Shown: positions 18,647 to 28,073, counted from the stretch's first letter. The stretch is 64,000 nucleotides of DNA from JAICIG01 sp035532215 (GCA_035532215.1 DATKRK010000312.1:1-64000); one strand, 5' to 3'. Notes: generated by a model from the letters alone, not told the origin. Translations and numbers: made by a program.

Positions 18647-19487
18647 TGGCTCACTTCAGGACCAACAAGCCGAGCACGCCATGCTGCTGCGCACGATGCC
18701 GCCCAACGCGCAAACCTCTGAAACCTCCCCTTCCAGGGGGATGCTTCCCGCCGGGAACTCGCCTGCCCCTGCGCCGGCGGTTCGACAGGAAGTCGACCTG
18801 GAGCAGTTGGCGGAGCACAGCCGCCGTCTGGAAACTGCATCACCGCAACAGATCATCGCTTGGGCCGTGGAGAACTACTTTCCCAAGCTGACGATGGCCA
18901 CGGCCTTCGGCCCGGAAGGTTGCTTGATTTTGCACTGGCTGGCGGAGATCGAGCCCCGCACGCCAGTGTTCAACCTGGACACGGGCTATCAGTTCAAGGA
19001 GACGCTCGAATTGCGAGACCGGATCGCCGAGCGGTACGGCATCGAGGTCGAGTTGAAACGGCCCGAGTTGTCGGTGGAAGAGTACGAAGCCAAGCACGGC
19101 GGCCCGCTTTATAAGACGAACCCCGACCAATGCTGCCGCGATCGGAAATTGAAGGTGCTGGCCGAGGCCGCCGTGGGAATGGACGCCTGGATGAGCGGCA
19201 TCCGTCGCGACCAGAGCCCCGACCGGGCCAAGGCGCCGATCGTCGGCTGGGACAAGAAATTCGGCCTGGTCAAAATCAGCCCGCTGGCCAACTGGACCAA
19301 AAACCAGGTCTGGAAGCTGATCGTCGACGAGAACATTCCCTACAACCCGCTGCACGATCAAGGTTATACGAGCATCGGCTGCTGGCCCTGCACGCGGGCG
19401 TTGATGTTCGGCGAAGACGAACGCGCCGGCCGCTGGAGCGGCACGGGCAAGGTCGAATGCGGCTTGCACTCGCTCGAAGAAAAATAA
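18636..19487 (+). CDS. cysH: phosphoadenylyl/adenylyl-sulfate reductase
   Basis: A protein of 283 residues from ATG 18636; TTG 18618 and ATG 18681 are alternatives. The PAPS-reductase fold begins near residue 50. The cysteine pairs NPDQCCRDRK and SIGCWPCTRAL, which ligate a 4Fe-4S cluster, show it is of the iron-sulfur (APS-using) class. The catalytic ECGLH motif closes the protein. It reduces activated sulfate to sulfite for cysteine synthesis. An Rrf2 regulator starts 3 bases after the stop and is probably cotranscribed. The 45-residue Pro-rich N-terminal extension is unusual and may be partly untranslated. Confidence 0.9.
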   Translation: MHRIGSLQDQQAEHAMLLRTMPPNAQTSETSPSRGMLPAGNSPAPAPAVRQEVDLEQLAEHSRRLETASPQQIIAWAVENYFPKLTMATAFGPEGCLILHWLAEIEPRTPVFNLDTGYQFKETLELRDRIAERYGIEVELKRPELSVEEYEAKHGGPLYKTNPDQCCRDRKLKVLAEAAVGMDAWMSGIRRDQSPDRAKAPIVGWDKKFGLVKISPLANWTKNQVWKLIVDENIPYNPLHDQGYTSIGCWPCTRALMFGEDERAGRWSGTGKVECGLHSLEEK

Positions 19488-19490
19488 CGC

Positions 19491-19919
19491 GTGAGAATCT
19501 CCGCCAAGACCGAATACGCCTGCATCGCGATGCTGGAACTGGCCGCCAGCTACGGCTCGGGCGAGCCAGTGCGAATTCGCTCGATCGCCGACGAGCACGG
19601 CATCCCTTCGCGGTTTCTGGTGCAGATTCTCTTGCAACTCAAAGGCGCCGGCTTCGTCACCAGCACCCGCGGCGCCGCCGGCGGCTACCAACTGGTCAAG
19701 CCGCCCGAAGAAATCTCGCTGGCCGACGTGATGCAGGTCATCGAAGGCGCCGAAGAGCCGATTCTTTCCAGCGCCTCGCCCGACTCTCCGGCCGGCAAAG
19801 TGCTCCGCGCCGCCTGGCAGGACGTGGCCGACGTCGAGCAGGAGATGCTCCGCTCGCTCACCTTCGCCGAGCTGATCGAACGCTCGCGGAAGCAGGCCGA
19901 GAATATGTATTACATCTGA
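19491..19919 (+). CDS. Rrf2-family transcriptional regulator
   Basis: A protein of 142 residues with a GTG start at 19491. The winged helix is typical of Rrf2 (MRISAKTEYACIAMLELA, then IADEHGIPSRFLVQILLQLKGAGFVTSTRGAAGGYQL). The three cysteines that bind the Fe-S cluster in IscR/NsrR are absent; the only Cys is at position 10. This makes it CymR-like. Its place right after cysH suggests control of sulfur assimilation, as CymR does in Bacillus. The stop lies 18 bases from that of the convergent gene. Confidence 0.85.
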   Translation: MRISAKTEYACIAMLELAASYGSGEPVRIRSIADEHGIPSRFLVQILLQLKGAGFVTSTRGAAGGYQLVKPPEEISLADVMQVIEGAEEPILSSASPDSPAGKVLRAAWQDVADVEQEMLRSLTFAELIERSRKQAENMYYI

Positions 19920-19937
19920 TCGGGCAGGGCGGAGCCG

Positions 19938-21548
19938 CTAGTTGATCAGCCGCGTCAACCAGTGCATGACGTTCAACGCCATCTGCCGATTGTCGCAGCC
20001 GGGCACGTTCATGCCCATCGCGTGCGGCGGCAGTCCATAGACTTGGGCCGAAAGTTGGCCCGCCTCGCCAAAAACGACCACGCGGCCTTTGCCAAAGCCG
20101 AATGCGATGCCTTGGGACCAACCGGCCGCCGACGTCTGCGTTTCGCGGTCGAACTGGATCGCCGTGTCCGCAAGCTTGAGAAACGCGACGCTGCCGGGCG
20201 GGCCCTTCAAGCACTGCCCTGTAAAAGTCAACACACGGTTGACCCGCTCCGACTCGTCGCGCCCATTGGTGATCGGATGGTCGGCAATCAACGCCTTGTC
20301 GCGAGAGAAGAGCAGCCCGTCTTTGGTCGAGTTGGCCGGATCGTTCGCCACTTTGGCGCTCATCTCGACGCCAAATCGGCTCGCCAACTCTTGCGAGGCC
20401 GAGCCGAAGGGTTCGTGATCGGTAATCAAGAGCAGCGAGCCGCCGCTTTCGACCCAGGCTTGGACGGCGTCGCATTCGCTTGCCGTGAAGGCCGACTTCG
20501 CACCGTCGCCGGGCGCCCTTTCCGCGGTGGCATTGGCGATGATCAGCACGTCGTGGCCGGCGAGCACGTCCTTGCTGAATGCCCGACGGTTGGGCGTCAC
20601 CCGATAGCCGTCGTTGGCGATCAGGTCGGCAAACGCCTTGTACCGGCCGCCGGCCGTATGGAAGTTGTGATGAGCTTCGTCGAACAGCGCCGACGGATGC
20701 CGCTCGGAATAGGCCGGGTGCGCGACGCTGACGTCGAAGTCGGGATCGGCCCGCTGTCCGGTGAGCCCCAGGCCAGCCGCCACTCGGGCGACATTGCTAT
20801 CTTCTTCGTCGTCGCCTAGCAGCTTCTCTAACTCGAAGGGAGCGCCAAGCAGCTTGAGGTAGTCGGCACGCTGCTCGTCGTTTAACTGCTTTTCGATCTC
20901 TTGTACCGCCGCTTGCCAGCGCTCCAGCACCGCGGCTGTCGCCTTGACTTTCGCGGCTCGAAACTCCTGCGATTTGACGAACTGACGGACCGACTCCAAT
21001 GTCGCCAGCCCCTTCGCGTCGGCGGGCAGCGCAACCAAAGTAGCCCCGATCGCGGCTTCTCGCCCCTCCTTGGCGATCGCACGGACTTTGGTCAGTTGCT
21101 CGTCCGCGAGGTGCAAACGCTCTGGGAGATCGTCCAACAAAAATGCACTCGCTCCTTGAGCCTGAAGCTGGATCTGATCGAGTCGAGTCTGCTGCGACGG
21201 TTCAAGATTCTCCGTCAGCCCGGCTTCCAGTTCCTGCCGCGCCGCCTGCCAGGCGGCTCGATAGGCTTTCTGATCGCGCTGTTCGCGGGCGGCGGCCAGT
21301 TTCTCTTCGAACCGCTGAACAATCTGCGTTTGCCGCTGCTTTTGGGATTCGGTCAGATGCAATTCTTGCTGAACCGCTGCTGTTTGGAGCAGGGCCGGCT
21401 TCTGCGCGCCGAACAGGATGCCAGTAAAAACAGCCCGATAGACGGCGGGTTCGGCGCTGGTTGCCGGCGGCTGGGCTGCTGCCGCGGCGGCGATCAACGC
21501 CCAGAGAACCGCGAAACTGGCCACTTGCACGCGACGCCAGGTTCCCAT
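19938..21548 (-). CDS. secreted two-part protein: Leu/Gln-rich helical region plus DUF4350/GATase-like domain
   Basis: A protein of 536 residues from ATG 21548, which places a Sec signal peptide (FAVLWALIAAAAAAQ) directly at the N-terminus. Residues 30-260 are Gln/Glu/Leu-rich helices with an ELHLTESQKQ motif resembling the periplasmic Spy/LTXXQ family. Residues 290-536 form an alpha/beta domain (DEAHHNFHTAGGRYKAFADLI, GHDVLIIANA, GGSLLLITDHEPFG) like DUF4350 or class-I amidotransferase-type folds, without the catalytic Cys. The combination is unusual. Function unknown; probably periplasmic. Confidence 0.65.
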   Translation of the reverse strand: MGTWRRVQVASFAVLWALIAAAAAAQPPATSAEPAVYRAVFTGILFGAQKPALLQTAAVQQELHLTESQKQRQTQIVQRFEEKLAAAREQRDQKAYRAAWQAARQELEAGLTENLEPSQQTRLDQIQLQAQGASAFLLDDLPERLHLADEQLTKVRAIAKEGREAAIGATLVALPADAKGLATLESVRQFVKSQEFRAAKVKATAAVLERWQAAVQEIEKQLNDEQRADYLKLLGAPFELEKLLGDDEEDSNVARVAAGLGLTGQRADPDFDVSVAHPAYSERHPSALFDEAHHNFHTAGGRYKAFADLIANDGYRVTPNRRAFSKDVLAGHDVLIIANATAERAPGDGAKSAFTASECDAVQAWVESGGSLLLITDHEPFGSASQELASRFGVEMSAKVANDPANSTKDGLLFSRDKALIADHPITNGRDESERVNRVLTFTGQCLKGPPGSVAFLKLADTAIQFDRETQTSAAGWSQGIAFGFGKGRVVVFGEAGQLSAQVYGLPPHAMGMNVPGCDNRQMALNVMHWLTRLIN

Positions 21549-21888
21549 ATACGCCTCGCAATAGTTCTGGGAGACGCGATCGAAGTGACGTTTCCGCGAG
21601 CTTGCGGAAGACGCCCCGAACCGCCGCATTGTAGCACGGCGGACAGGCGCCGCCTACCAATTTGCCGGCGCCGCGCTTCCGCGCCGCCGCAAATCAGCTC
21701 GCCAATGCGCCATGCGAGGTGCAATGCGAACGTCGATCAATCGCATCCGTGTTTCGCTGCCGGGCGCCGCGGCCAGAGTCACCGCGGAGCGACGTACGCG
21801 CAACCAAGACATTTCTCTTTCAAGCGAATCAAACTGCGGGTTATGCTGGCGCAGCCAACTTTTGCACTCCATGCTTAAGCGAATCCAC

Positions 21889-22260
21889 ATGGAACCGACG
21901 CCTCTGCCGCCTAATACGGGCAATCCATTTCAACCACCCGCTCCGCCGCTCGCCGGAGACGTGATCGGCGACGCCCGCGTCGGCAGCCCGTTCGCCGCCC
22001 CGAGCGGCTTCGGCAACCAAATCAGCAGGGCGTTCAATTGCTACCTTGCGCAGTAGTCAGCCTGGCTTGTGCCGCTTGTGTTGTGCGGTTTGATTGCGAT
22101 CATTAGCTATCTGACTTGCGTCTTGCCGTTCTTGCTGGCCCAGGGCCCGTTGGCCTGCGGGCTGTACATGTGCGCGTTTCGCAATCTGCGCGGCTGGCCG
22201 GTCGACAGTTCGGCCTTGAATCGCGGCTGGGAAATGCTCGGTTCGGCGATGCTGGCCGGC
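21889..22260 (+). pseudogene. broken integral-membrane protein gene (in-frame TAG, 3' truncated)
   Basis: From ATG 21889 (or 21871) a Pro-rich start (MEPTPLPPNTGNPFQPP) leads to FNCYLAQ, then TAG at 22054-22056. The same frame continues without a shift into a membrane helix (VPLVLCGLIAIISYLTCVLPFLL) and ACGLYMCAFRNLRGWPVDSSALNRGWEML. The YMCAFRNLRGWPVD region is typical of planctomycete polytopic proteins with a PxxxGLYLCFFRKLRG pattern. The frame then runs into the 3' end of the convergent SWIM gene, so the C-terminal helices are lost. Both a nonsense codon and a truncation indicate decay. Confidence 0.6.
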
Positions 22261-22269
22261 TCGAGACCA

Positions 22270-23208
22270 TTACGTCTCGACTCGTTTCTTGCGGGTTGTC
22301 CGCTTGGCCGCGGCGCTTTGTTTCTTTCGCCCCGCGCTCTGTTTGGCCGCGGGCTTGCCGGCCGCAACTTTTCTCTTCGAAGTCGCCGCCGAGCGACGAG
22401 ACGAACCGCTCGCTTTTCCGGCTTTCGTTGCCGAGCGGCTGTCGCGCGCCGATTTTCGCTTGCGCGGATTGGCGGAACTGCCGTCGCCAGGCGAAGCGGA
22501 GTCGAGATCGATGCCAAACATCGCACCGAGGTCTTCTCCGGCCAGCGCCTCGCCCGATTCGCCGAGCGCGCCGCTGAGGTTTTCGGCCGACACGGCCTGG
22601 CTGACCAGTTCGTTGTGATCCACGTTGCGCAGTAGGAACAATAACTGCGGCTGTTCGTCGAGCCTGGCGCCAACTCCATAAAGCACGGCGGCGACGTGCT
22701 TGCAAAGCACGGCCCAGTCAGGGCAACTGCACGCCATGCGAATCTGTTTCGGCTGGGGGAACAAGCCGTCCGCCGGGCGAGTCAATCGCTGCATCACGCC
22801 GTCGGAAAATCGACCGGCCAGCAGATCGAGCAATGAGTCGATCGAAGCCGAGCACTCGGACTTGATCCGCTTCCACGCGGCGGCCTGAACCTGATCGATC
22901 TCGATTTTCACCTCGTAGATTTCCGAGCCGCTGACGTAGGCTTTGACGCAGCCCGGTTCGATTTGCAGATCGACCACCGAACCGTTGCGCACGTAGGTCC
23001 GCCCGCGAGGGAGCCGATTGGCGAAATCGCTGTAGCTTTCCAGGTTGTCGCACCAGGCCTTTCCCCAGAAGGTGCGGGCGATAGCCTGGCCGCCGATCTT
23101 TACCGGTTGCAGTTGGCGGCCTTCTTTCTTCGCCAAGCGCTGAGCGAAGCCGGCGGCTTGAGCCCGGCGCGTTGCGACAGGAACGTAGGGTCTCCATCCC
23201 CAAGACAT
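22270..23208 (-). CDS. SWIM zinc-finger protein with basic C-terminal tail
   Basis: A protein of 312 residues. The SWIM motif C160-x-C162-x6-C169-x-H171 is complete (ACSCPDWAVLCKH). Residues 1-130 match the N-terminal region of bacterial SWIM proteins that are normally encoded beside an SNF2-type helicase. Residues 240-312 are a Lys/Arg/Ser/Ala-rich tail that should bind nucleic acid. No SNF2 gene is nearby, so this copy is an orphan. A DNA- or RNA-associated role is inferred from the family. Confidence 0.85.
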   Translation of the reverse strand: MSWGWRPYVPVATRRAQAAGFAQRLAKKEGRQLQPVKIGGQAIARTFWGKAWCDNLESYSDFANRLPRGRTYVRNGSVVDLQIEPGCVKAYVSGSEIYEVKIEIDQVQAAAWKRIKSECSASIDSLLDLLAGRFSDGVMQRLTRPADGLFPQPKQIRMACSCPDWAVLCKHVAAVLYGVGARLDEQPQLLFLLRNVDHNELVSQAVSAENLSGALGESGEALAGEDLGAMFGIDLDSASPGDGSSANPRKRKSARDSRSATKAGKASGSSRRSAATSKRKVAAGKPAAKQSAGRKKQSAAAKRTTRKKRVET

Positions 23209-23486
23209 GCTTCGTACTCCCTGGGTTTGCGCGGCTGGCGACGGCGCGTGGCATGCGTCGCCGATCGCGACCGCGGATCAAAGCAAGATAACCTAGCCTC
23301 GCATACGAGCCAAGTGATGCAAGATATTTAGTCCGAGCCGACATGAGAACGCGGCGCTGCACGACCGATAATCACGCGGCGCCTAAAAACCGGGCAAATG
23401 CGAGCGAGCGACATTTTCTGAAAATCGGCCTAAGTCCATTGTAAATCGGTAATTCTGCGCTATGATGCTGCTTCAGCTCAGCCGAA

Positions 23487-23502
23487 TGGCACTCGGCTTG
23501 CT
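23487..23502 (+). promoter_or_regulatory. sigma-54 promoter of glnA
   Basis: TGGCACTCGGCTTGCT matches the minus-24/minus-12 consensus (TGGCAC-N5-TTGC) with GG at 23488-23489 and GC at 23500-23501, exactly 10 bases between. Transcription would start near 23513, leaving a 126-base leader. It sits in an otherwise gene-free 430-base gap. glnA is a classic RpoN target, so this serves as an internal reference for the other matches in the window. Confidence 0.8.
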
Positions 23503-23638
23503 AGCAACTGCCGGCTTGTTTTGGCGGAAGTCTGACGGCGGTCTTGCGCGCCGACGCGCCTGCAGTTCACGTCACGACAAAGCGTAGCGACACCTTCTGG
23601 AAACCTAGATTGCCTAATACTGTATTGGAGAGGGACCT

Positions 23639-25051
23639 GTGAAACCCAAAGAGGTCTTGGCGTTGTGCCGAGAAAAGGACGTTAAGGCGGTTGACCTGCG
23701 ATTCATGGATTTTCCTGGAATCTGGCAGCACTTCACGATTCCGGCGAACAAATTGGATGAAGACGTGTTCGAAGACGGGCTGGGCTTCGACGGTTCGAGC
23801 ATCCGCGGCTGGCAGGCGATCAACGAAAGCGACATGATCCTGGTGCCGCAGCCCGATACGGCGGTGCTCGATCCGTTCACGACGCTGCCGACGATCACGA
23901 TGATCTGCAACATCCAGGACCCGATCACGCGCGAGGACTATAGCCGCGATCCGCGGAACGTGGCCCGCAAGGCCGTCAATTATCTGAAGAGCACCGGCAT
24001 CGCCGACACATGCTACATCGGCCCTGAGGCCGAGTTTTTCGTGTTCGACGATATTCGCTTCGATCAGCGTGCGCACGAAGGCTACTACCACATCGACAGC
24101 ATCGAAGGCGAGTGGAACCGCGGCCGCGTCGAGAGCCCAAACCTCGGCTACAAGCTGCGCCACAAGGAAGGCTACTTCCCGGTGCCGCCGGCGGATCAGT
24201 TGATGGATCTCCGCAACGAGATGATGCAGACGATGATCGACAGCGGGCTGGACGTCGAAGCCCAGCACCACGAAGTGGCGACGGCCGGTCAGTGCGAAAT
24301 CGACCTGAAGTTTTTGGAATTGGTGAAGATGGCCGACGCGATGTGCTTGTACAAGTACATCATCAAGAACGTCGCCAGGAAGTACAACAAGACCGTTACC
24401 TTCATGCCCAAACCGCTGTACGGCGACAACGGCTCGGGCATGCACACGCACATCTCGCTGTGGAAGGGGAGCGAACCGTTGTTCGCCGGCAGCGGTTATG
24501 CGGGGCTGAGCGAAACGGCCTTGCACGCGATCGGCGGCATCTTGAAGCACGCGCCCTCGATTCTGGCCTTCTCCAACCCGACGACCAACAGCTACAAACG
24601 CTTGGTGCCGGGCTACGAAGCGCCGGTGAACCTGGCCTACTCGCAGCGGAACCGTTCGGCCTCGTGCCGCATTCCGATGTACAGCGCCAGCCCCAAGGCG
24701 AAGCGCGTCGAATTCCGCTGCCCCGACCCGAGTTGCAACCCCTATCTGGCGTTCTCGGCGCTGCTGATGGCCGTCATCGACGGCATTCAGAACAAGATCC
24801 ATCCCGGCGACCCGCTCGACAAGGACATCTACGATCTGGCGCCGGAAGAATTGGCCGAGGTGCCCAAGACGCCCGGATCGCTCGACGAAGCGCTCGACGC
24901 TTTGGAAAAGAACCACGAGTTCATGCTCCGCGGAGACGTGTTCACCGCCGACGTGATCTCGACCTGGATCAAGTACAAGCGCGAGAAGGAGGTCGACGCC
25001 ATGCGGCTGCGGCCGCATCCGTACGAGTTCTGCTTGTACTACGACATTTGA
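23639..25051 (+). CDS. glnA: glutamine synthetase type I
   Basis: A protein of 470 residues with GTG start 23639 behind GGAGAGGG. All GSI landmarks are present: FDGSSIRGW at 50-58, GPEAEFF at 128-134, the KPLYGDNGSGMHTH stretch at 258-271, the NRSASCRIP loop at 338-345, and KDIYDLAPEE with the adenylylation tyrosine at 398. It makes glutamine from glutamate, ammonia and ATP. The sigma-54 promoter upstream and the retained Tyr398 fit GlnE/NtrC-style nitrogen control. A strong terminator lies between it and the next gene. Confidence 0.97.
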   Translation: MKPKEVLALCREKDVKAVDLRFMDFPGIWQHFTIPANKLDEDVFEDGLGFDGSSIRGWQAINESDMILVPQPDTAVLDPFTTLPTITMICNIQDPITREDYSRDPRNVARKAVNYLKSTGIADTCYIGPEAEFFVFDDIRFDQRAHEGYYHIDSIEGEWNRGRVESPNLGYKLRHKEGYFPVPPADQLMDLRNEMMQTMIDSGLDVEAQHHEVATAGQCEIDLKFLELVKMADAMCLYKYIIKNVARKYNKTVTFMPKPLYGDNGSGMHTHISLWKGSEPLFAGSGYAGLSETALHAIGGILKHAPSILAFSNPTTNSYKRLVPGYEAPVNLAYSQRNRSASCRIPMYSASPKAKRVEFRCPDPSCNPYLAFSALLMAVIDGIQNKIHPGDPLDKDIYDLAPEELAEVPKTPGSLDEALDALEKNHEFMLRGDVFTADVISTWIKYKREKEVDAMRLRPHPYEFCLYYDI

Positions 25052-25062
25052 GGAAGAGCCGT

Positions 25063-25153
25063 CTGTAGGGAACGCCTCCGTGGCGTTCCGCGTGAAGTGC
25101 GTTGGAGCCACGGCTAGCGTCTCGCGGCACGCCACAGAGGGCGTGCCCTACAG
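25063..25153. repeat. intergenic inverted repeat after glnA
   Basis: CTGTAGGGAACGCC at 25063 is matched by the complement ending CCCTACAG at 25153, with imperfect arms of about 28 bases (GTGGCGT/ACGCCAC included). It is of the same type as other short palindromic elements scattered in the window. Confidence 0.55.
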
Positions 25154-25207
25154 AACCAAAGTGCGAGCGTGGCTTGAGGCTGAGTCGCACCAAACCTTGA
25201 CACCCCG

Positions 25208-25245
25208 AGCCGGGCTGGTAGCTTGTTTACCAGCCCGGCTTTTTC
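25208..25245 (+). terminator. intrinsic terminator of glnA
   Basis: A perfect 13-bp stem (AGCCGGGCTGGTA at 25208-25220 with its complement at 25228-25240), a 7-base loop and a TTTTC tail. It lies 157 bases after the glnA stop. Confidence 0.85.
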
Positions 25246-25275
25246 TATTCCGACCTCCGACTTCCGACCTGCCCC

Positions 25276-26022
25276 ATGCTCACTCCCGACACGCTCGCCA
25301 AGCTCGCTCAATACGACACGCCGACAATCTGCAACATCATCGAACTGTTCGACTACTGCCCGCGCAACCGCGGCTACATGGACGGCCGGATCAAGGCGAA
25401 TTTCGCGCACCTGCCGCCGATGGTCGGCTTCGCCAGCACGGCCTGCTTCCGTAGCGACGCTCCGCCGTCGACCGGCGACGCCTACGGCAGCATGGACAAC
25501 CAAGTCGCCGGCTTCGCCGAGTTGCCCGGACCGGCCGTCGTCGTGTTTCAGGACCTCGACGATCCTGCGGTGGCGGCCACGTTCGGCGAGGTGATGTGCT
25601 CGGTCTACAAGGCCTTCGGCTCGGTCGGGCTGATCACCTCGGGTGGCGGCCGCGATTTGGAGCAGGTCCGGGCGCTCAATTATCCCGTGTTCACCGGTAC
25701 GACGATCTGTTCGCACGCCTATTGCCACATTCTGCACATTGGCTTGCCGGTCCGCGTCGGGGGCCTGGTCGTGCGGCAGGGCGATTTGTTGCACGGCGAC
25801 GCCAACGGCGTGACCAGCGTGCCGATCCACCTGGCCGATCAGATCGTCGACATCGCCGACGAGTTCGTGGCGTCCGAAAAGATCGTGCTCGATTACGTCA
25901 ACGGATCGGGGCCCAAAACGCCCGCCGGTTTGGCCGAAGCGCGCAAGGAGTTTTCGGCCGTCGTGCAGAAGCTCTGCCAGCGCGCCGGCGCCTCGCGCGG
26001 CGAGCAGCTCTGGAAACCGTAG
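25276..26022 (+). CDS. RraA-family protein (HMG/CHA aldolase-like)
   Basis: A protein of 248 residues. The RraA fold is shown by the PTICNIIELFDYCP opening near 16, GEVMCSVYKAFGSVGLITSGGGRDLEQVRAL in the middle (substrate and metal region, with GGxRD replaced by GGGRD) and the HGDANGVTSVP motif near 175. Members act as 4-hydroxy-4-methyl-2-oxoglutarate aldolases or oxaloacetate decarboxylases, or lack a known activity. It stands alone between a terminator and an inverted repeat. Confidence 0.8.
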   Translation: MLTPDTLAKLAQYDTPTICNIIELFDYCPRNRGYMDGRIKANFAHLPPMVGFASTACFRSDAPPSTGDAYGSMDNQVAGFAELPGPAVVVFQDLDDPAVAATFGEVMCSVYKAFGSVGLITSGGGRDLEQVRALNYPVFTGTTICSHAYCHILHIGLPVRVGGLVVRQGDLLHGDANGVTSVPIHLADQIVDIADEFVASEKIVLDYVNGSGPKTPAGLAEARKEFSAVVQKLCQRAGASRGEQLWKP

Positions 26023-26074
26023 TAGGTCAGGCTTTCCAGCCTGACACCGCGTCAGACTGGAAAGCCTGACCTAC
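26022..26074. repeat. hairpin repeat, likely bidirectional terminator
   Basis: The arms 26022-26045 (GTAGGTCAGGCTTTCC onward) and 26051-26074 pair at 23 of 24 bases around a 5-base loop, between the convergent rraA-like and cytochrome-fusion genes. A related half element is at 63075-63098. This is a recognisable dispersed repeat that doubles as a transcription stop. Confidence 0.7.
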
Positions 26075-26115
26075 TTTGCTGCCGGATAGTCGCTGCGGTA
26101 TGCGGTGGATGCCTG

Positions 26116-27858
26116 CTACTGAGCCTCGGGTTCCGGCACGGGCAACGTGCTGAAGTAGCCGATCATCATCTCGTCCCAAGTCTGGTCGCCCCAGCGCACC
26201 GCCGTGGTCGGATCGGGATTGGCCAGGTTGTCGGCCGAGTTGTCGAAATGAGCCGTGCAAAAAAGCGTCGTTCCCTTGGGCAGCACTTTGGGTACGGCTA
26301 ATTGATAACGCAGTTGCCAGTTGAAGTCGTAATGCGGAATGTCGAGCAGCACTTCGCGCCGGCCGTCGGGATATTCGGCCTCGTAGCGGAACGACTTGCC
26401 GCGCAAGTGCATGTGCGGCGTCAGGTTCAATAGCAGTACGTCTTTGTTGAACTGGTGCTTCGAGGCGACTTCGTAATTGTCGTCGCCAGGCGGAATCTCG
26501 AAAAACCGGTTGGGCGCCATGCCCCCGCCCACGCGCTGCTTGACCTCCGCCGGGTCGGCGAAAATTAGTCCCACGCTGCTGCGGTCTTTTTGCGGAGAGC
26601 CGTTGGGCGTGTAGTGCAACTGGAAAATGAGCTGCGAGCCGGCCGGAACCAGCATCGCGACGCCTTCCGGAAACCGCGTCGGAGGCATGCCCGGCGCGTA
26701 GCCGATCATCGCCCCGCGCTGGCCTCCGCCTAACTTGGCGCCGGGCGGAACGAAGAACGCCACGATGTGGTGCACGACGCCGCGGTTGTCGGGCCGCGCT
26801 TCGGCCGCCTTGATCCAGCGATCTTCCTCGAAGCCGGGGTCGACCTTGAAATACTGATAGGCCACCACGCCCTCGGCCGGCACTTCGTAAGGTTCGTCGC
26901 GAATGTAGATTACCTGGTCGGGTTCGGGGATTTGCCAGCCAACGGCGAACTTCCGCGGTTCGGGCAGATCGGCCGGGTCGCCTTCGGGCGAGCCGCCGTC
27001 GAGCCAGTTGCAGATCAATTGCTTTTCCGCGTCGCTCAGCCGGGCGTCGTTGACGAAGTGGCCAAACTCGGGGTTGGCGAACCAGGGCGGCATTCGCCCC
27101 TGCTCGACCACCTCGCGAATCGTCTCTCCCCAGCCGACCACTTCCTCGTAGCTGGTCAGCGGAAAGGGCGCGATTTCGCCGGCTCGATGGCACTCGACGC
27201 ACCGCTTCTCGAGCAGCCGCGCAATCTGGTTCGAATAAGTCACGTCGCCGTGCGGCGCTTGCTTCGGAACTCGCCCGATATAACAGCCGATGGCGGCCGT
27301 CTCCGCTACGCTGGGCGACTTGCCGGCCAGCAATTCTTCCAGGACCAGCTTCAAGTCTTCGCGTGTCGGCGCCGGACGCTGCCGGCCGACTACGTACTGA
27401 TCGTCGATCCGCCCCCAGTAGCGAACCGTTCGCTCGCGGTCGAGCACGAAGACTTCGGGCGTCCGCACGGCGCCCATTTGGTCGGCCACCGCGTTGCCGG
27501 CGTCTTTGAGCACCGGAAACGGCATCTTGTGCGCCTGGGCGTAGGCCGCCAATTCGGCGAGCGAATCCTGGCTGTTGGCGTCGATGGCTACGAACGCGAT
27601 GCCTCGCGGGCCGAATTCTTCAGCCAGCTCGACCAATCGCGGGGCGTAGAGCTTTGCCAGCGGACATTCGCAGCCAATGAAGGCCGCCACCACCAGCTCA
27701 TTTTCCGCAAAGTCCGTCAGTTCGTGGACTTTGCCGCGGTAGTCGCGGAGCGAAAAGTTCTCGACCTTGCGGCCGACGGGGCCTGTGGCTTCTCCGGCCG
27801 ACAAGCCGCCCGCGATCGATGAAATCACCAGTAGAGGGGCCAAAAAACGTCGTAACAC
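26116..27858 (-). CDS. secreted redoxin - cytochrome c - copper type II monooxygenase-like fusion
   Basis: A protein of 580 residues with a signal peptide. Residues 30-180 form a thioredoxin/AhpC-like domain with GCECP (C63, C65) in place of the usual CxxC. Residues 205-300 hold one c-type heme site CVECH (220-224) with a distal Met candidate at 256. Residues 320-575 resemble the copper type II ascorbate-dependent monooxygenase C-terminal region: HH at 363-364, QLHYT with H415, and the copper ligand pair HMH at 482-484. All three parts are redox proteins, so electron transfer along the chain to a copper oxygenase site is the likely idea. The substrate is unknown. Confidence 0.75.
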   Translation of the reverse strand: MLRRFLAPLLVISSIAGGLSAGEATGPVGRKVENFSLRDYRGKVHELTDFAENELVVAAFIGCECPLAKLYAPRLVELAEEFGPRGIAFVAIDANSQDSLAELAAYAQAHKMPFPVLKDAGNAVADQMGAVRTPEVFVLDRERTVRYWGRIDDQYVVGRQRPAPTREDLKLVLEELLAGKSPSVAETAAIGCYIGRVPKQAPHGDVTYSNQIARLLEKRCVECHRAGEIAPFPLTSYEEVVGWGETIREVVEQGRMPPWFANPEFGHFVNDARLSDAEKQLICNWLDGGSPEGDPADLPEPRKFAVGWQIPEPDQVIYIRDEPYEVPAEGVVAYQYFKVDPGFEEDRWIKAAEARPDNRGVVHHIVAFFVPPGAKLGGGQRGAMIGYAPGMPPTRFPEGVAMLVPAGSQLIFQLHYTPNGSPQKDRSSVGLIFADPAEVKQRVGGGMAPNRFFEIPPGDDNYEVASKHQFNKDVLLLNLTPHMHLRGKSFRYEAEYPDGRREVLLDIPHYDFNWQLRYQLAVPKVLPKGTTLFCTAHFDNSADNLANPDPTTAVRWGDQTWDEMMIGYFSTLPVPEPEAQ

Positions 27859-28073
27859 GAATCCCTTCCTTTATTTCGAGCCTTTTATGGCGCCCCGCTT
27901 CGGGCGCGGACTTACCAGTGGAAACAAGCCGAGCCTGTCGACCAATGATACCCGTTGAACCGGCCCCGGGTTTCACCTCGGCCAGATCAAGGCTTCGCTG
28001 CCAGCGCAGAGCCCTGCGTCTCCGCAACGCCCGGCACTGCGGATTTCAACCGCGTTGGTTATCATGTCACACC

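Noticed and set aside
23567..25135. 522-residue frame on the minus strand
   Set aside because: Antisense shadow of glnA.
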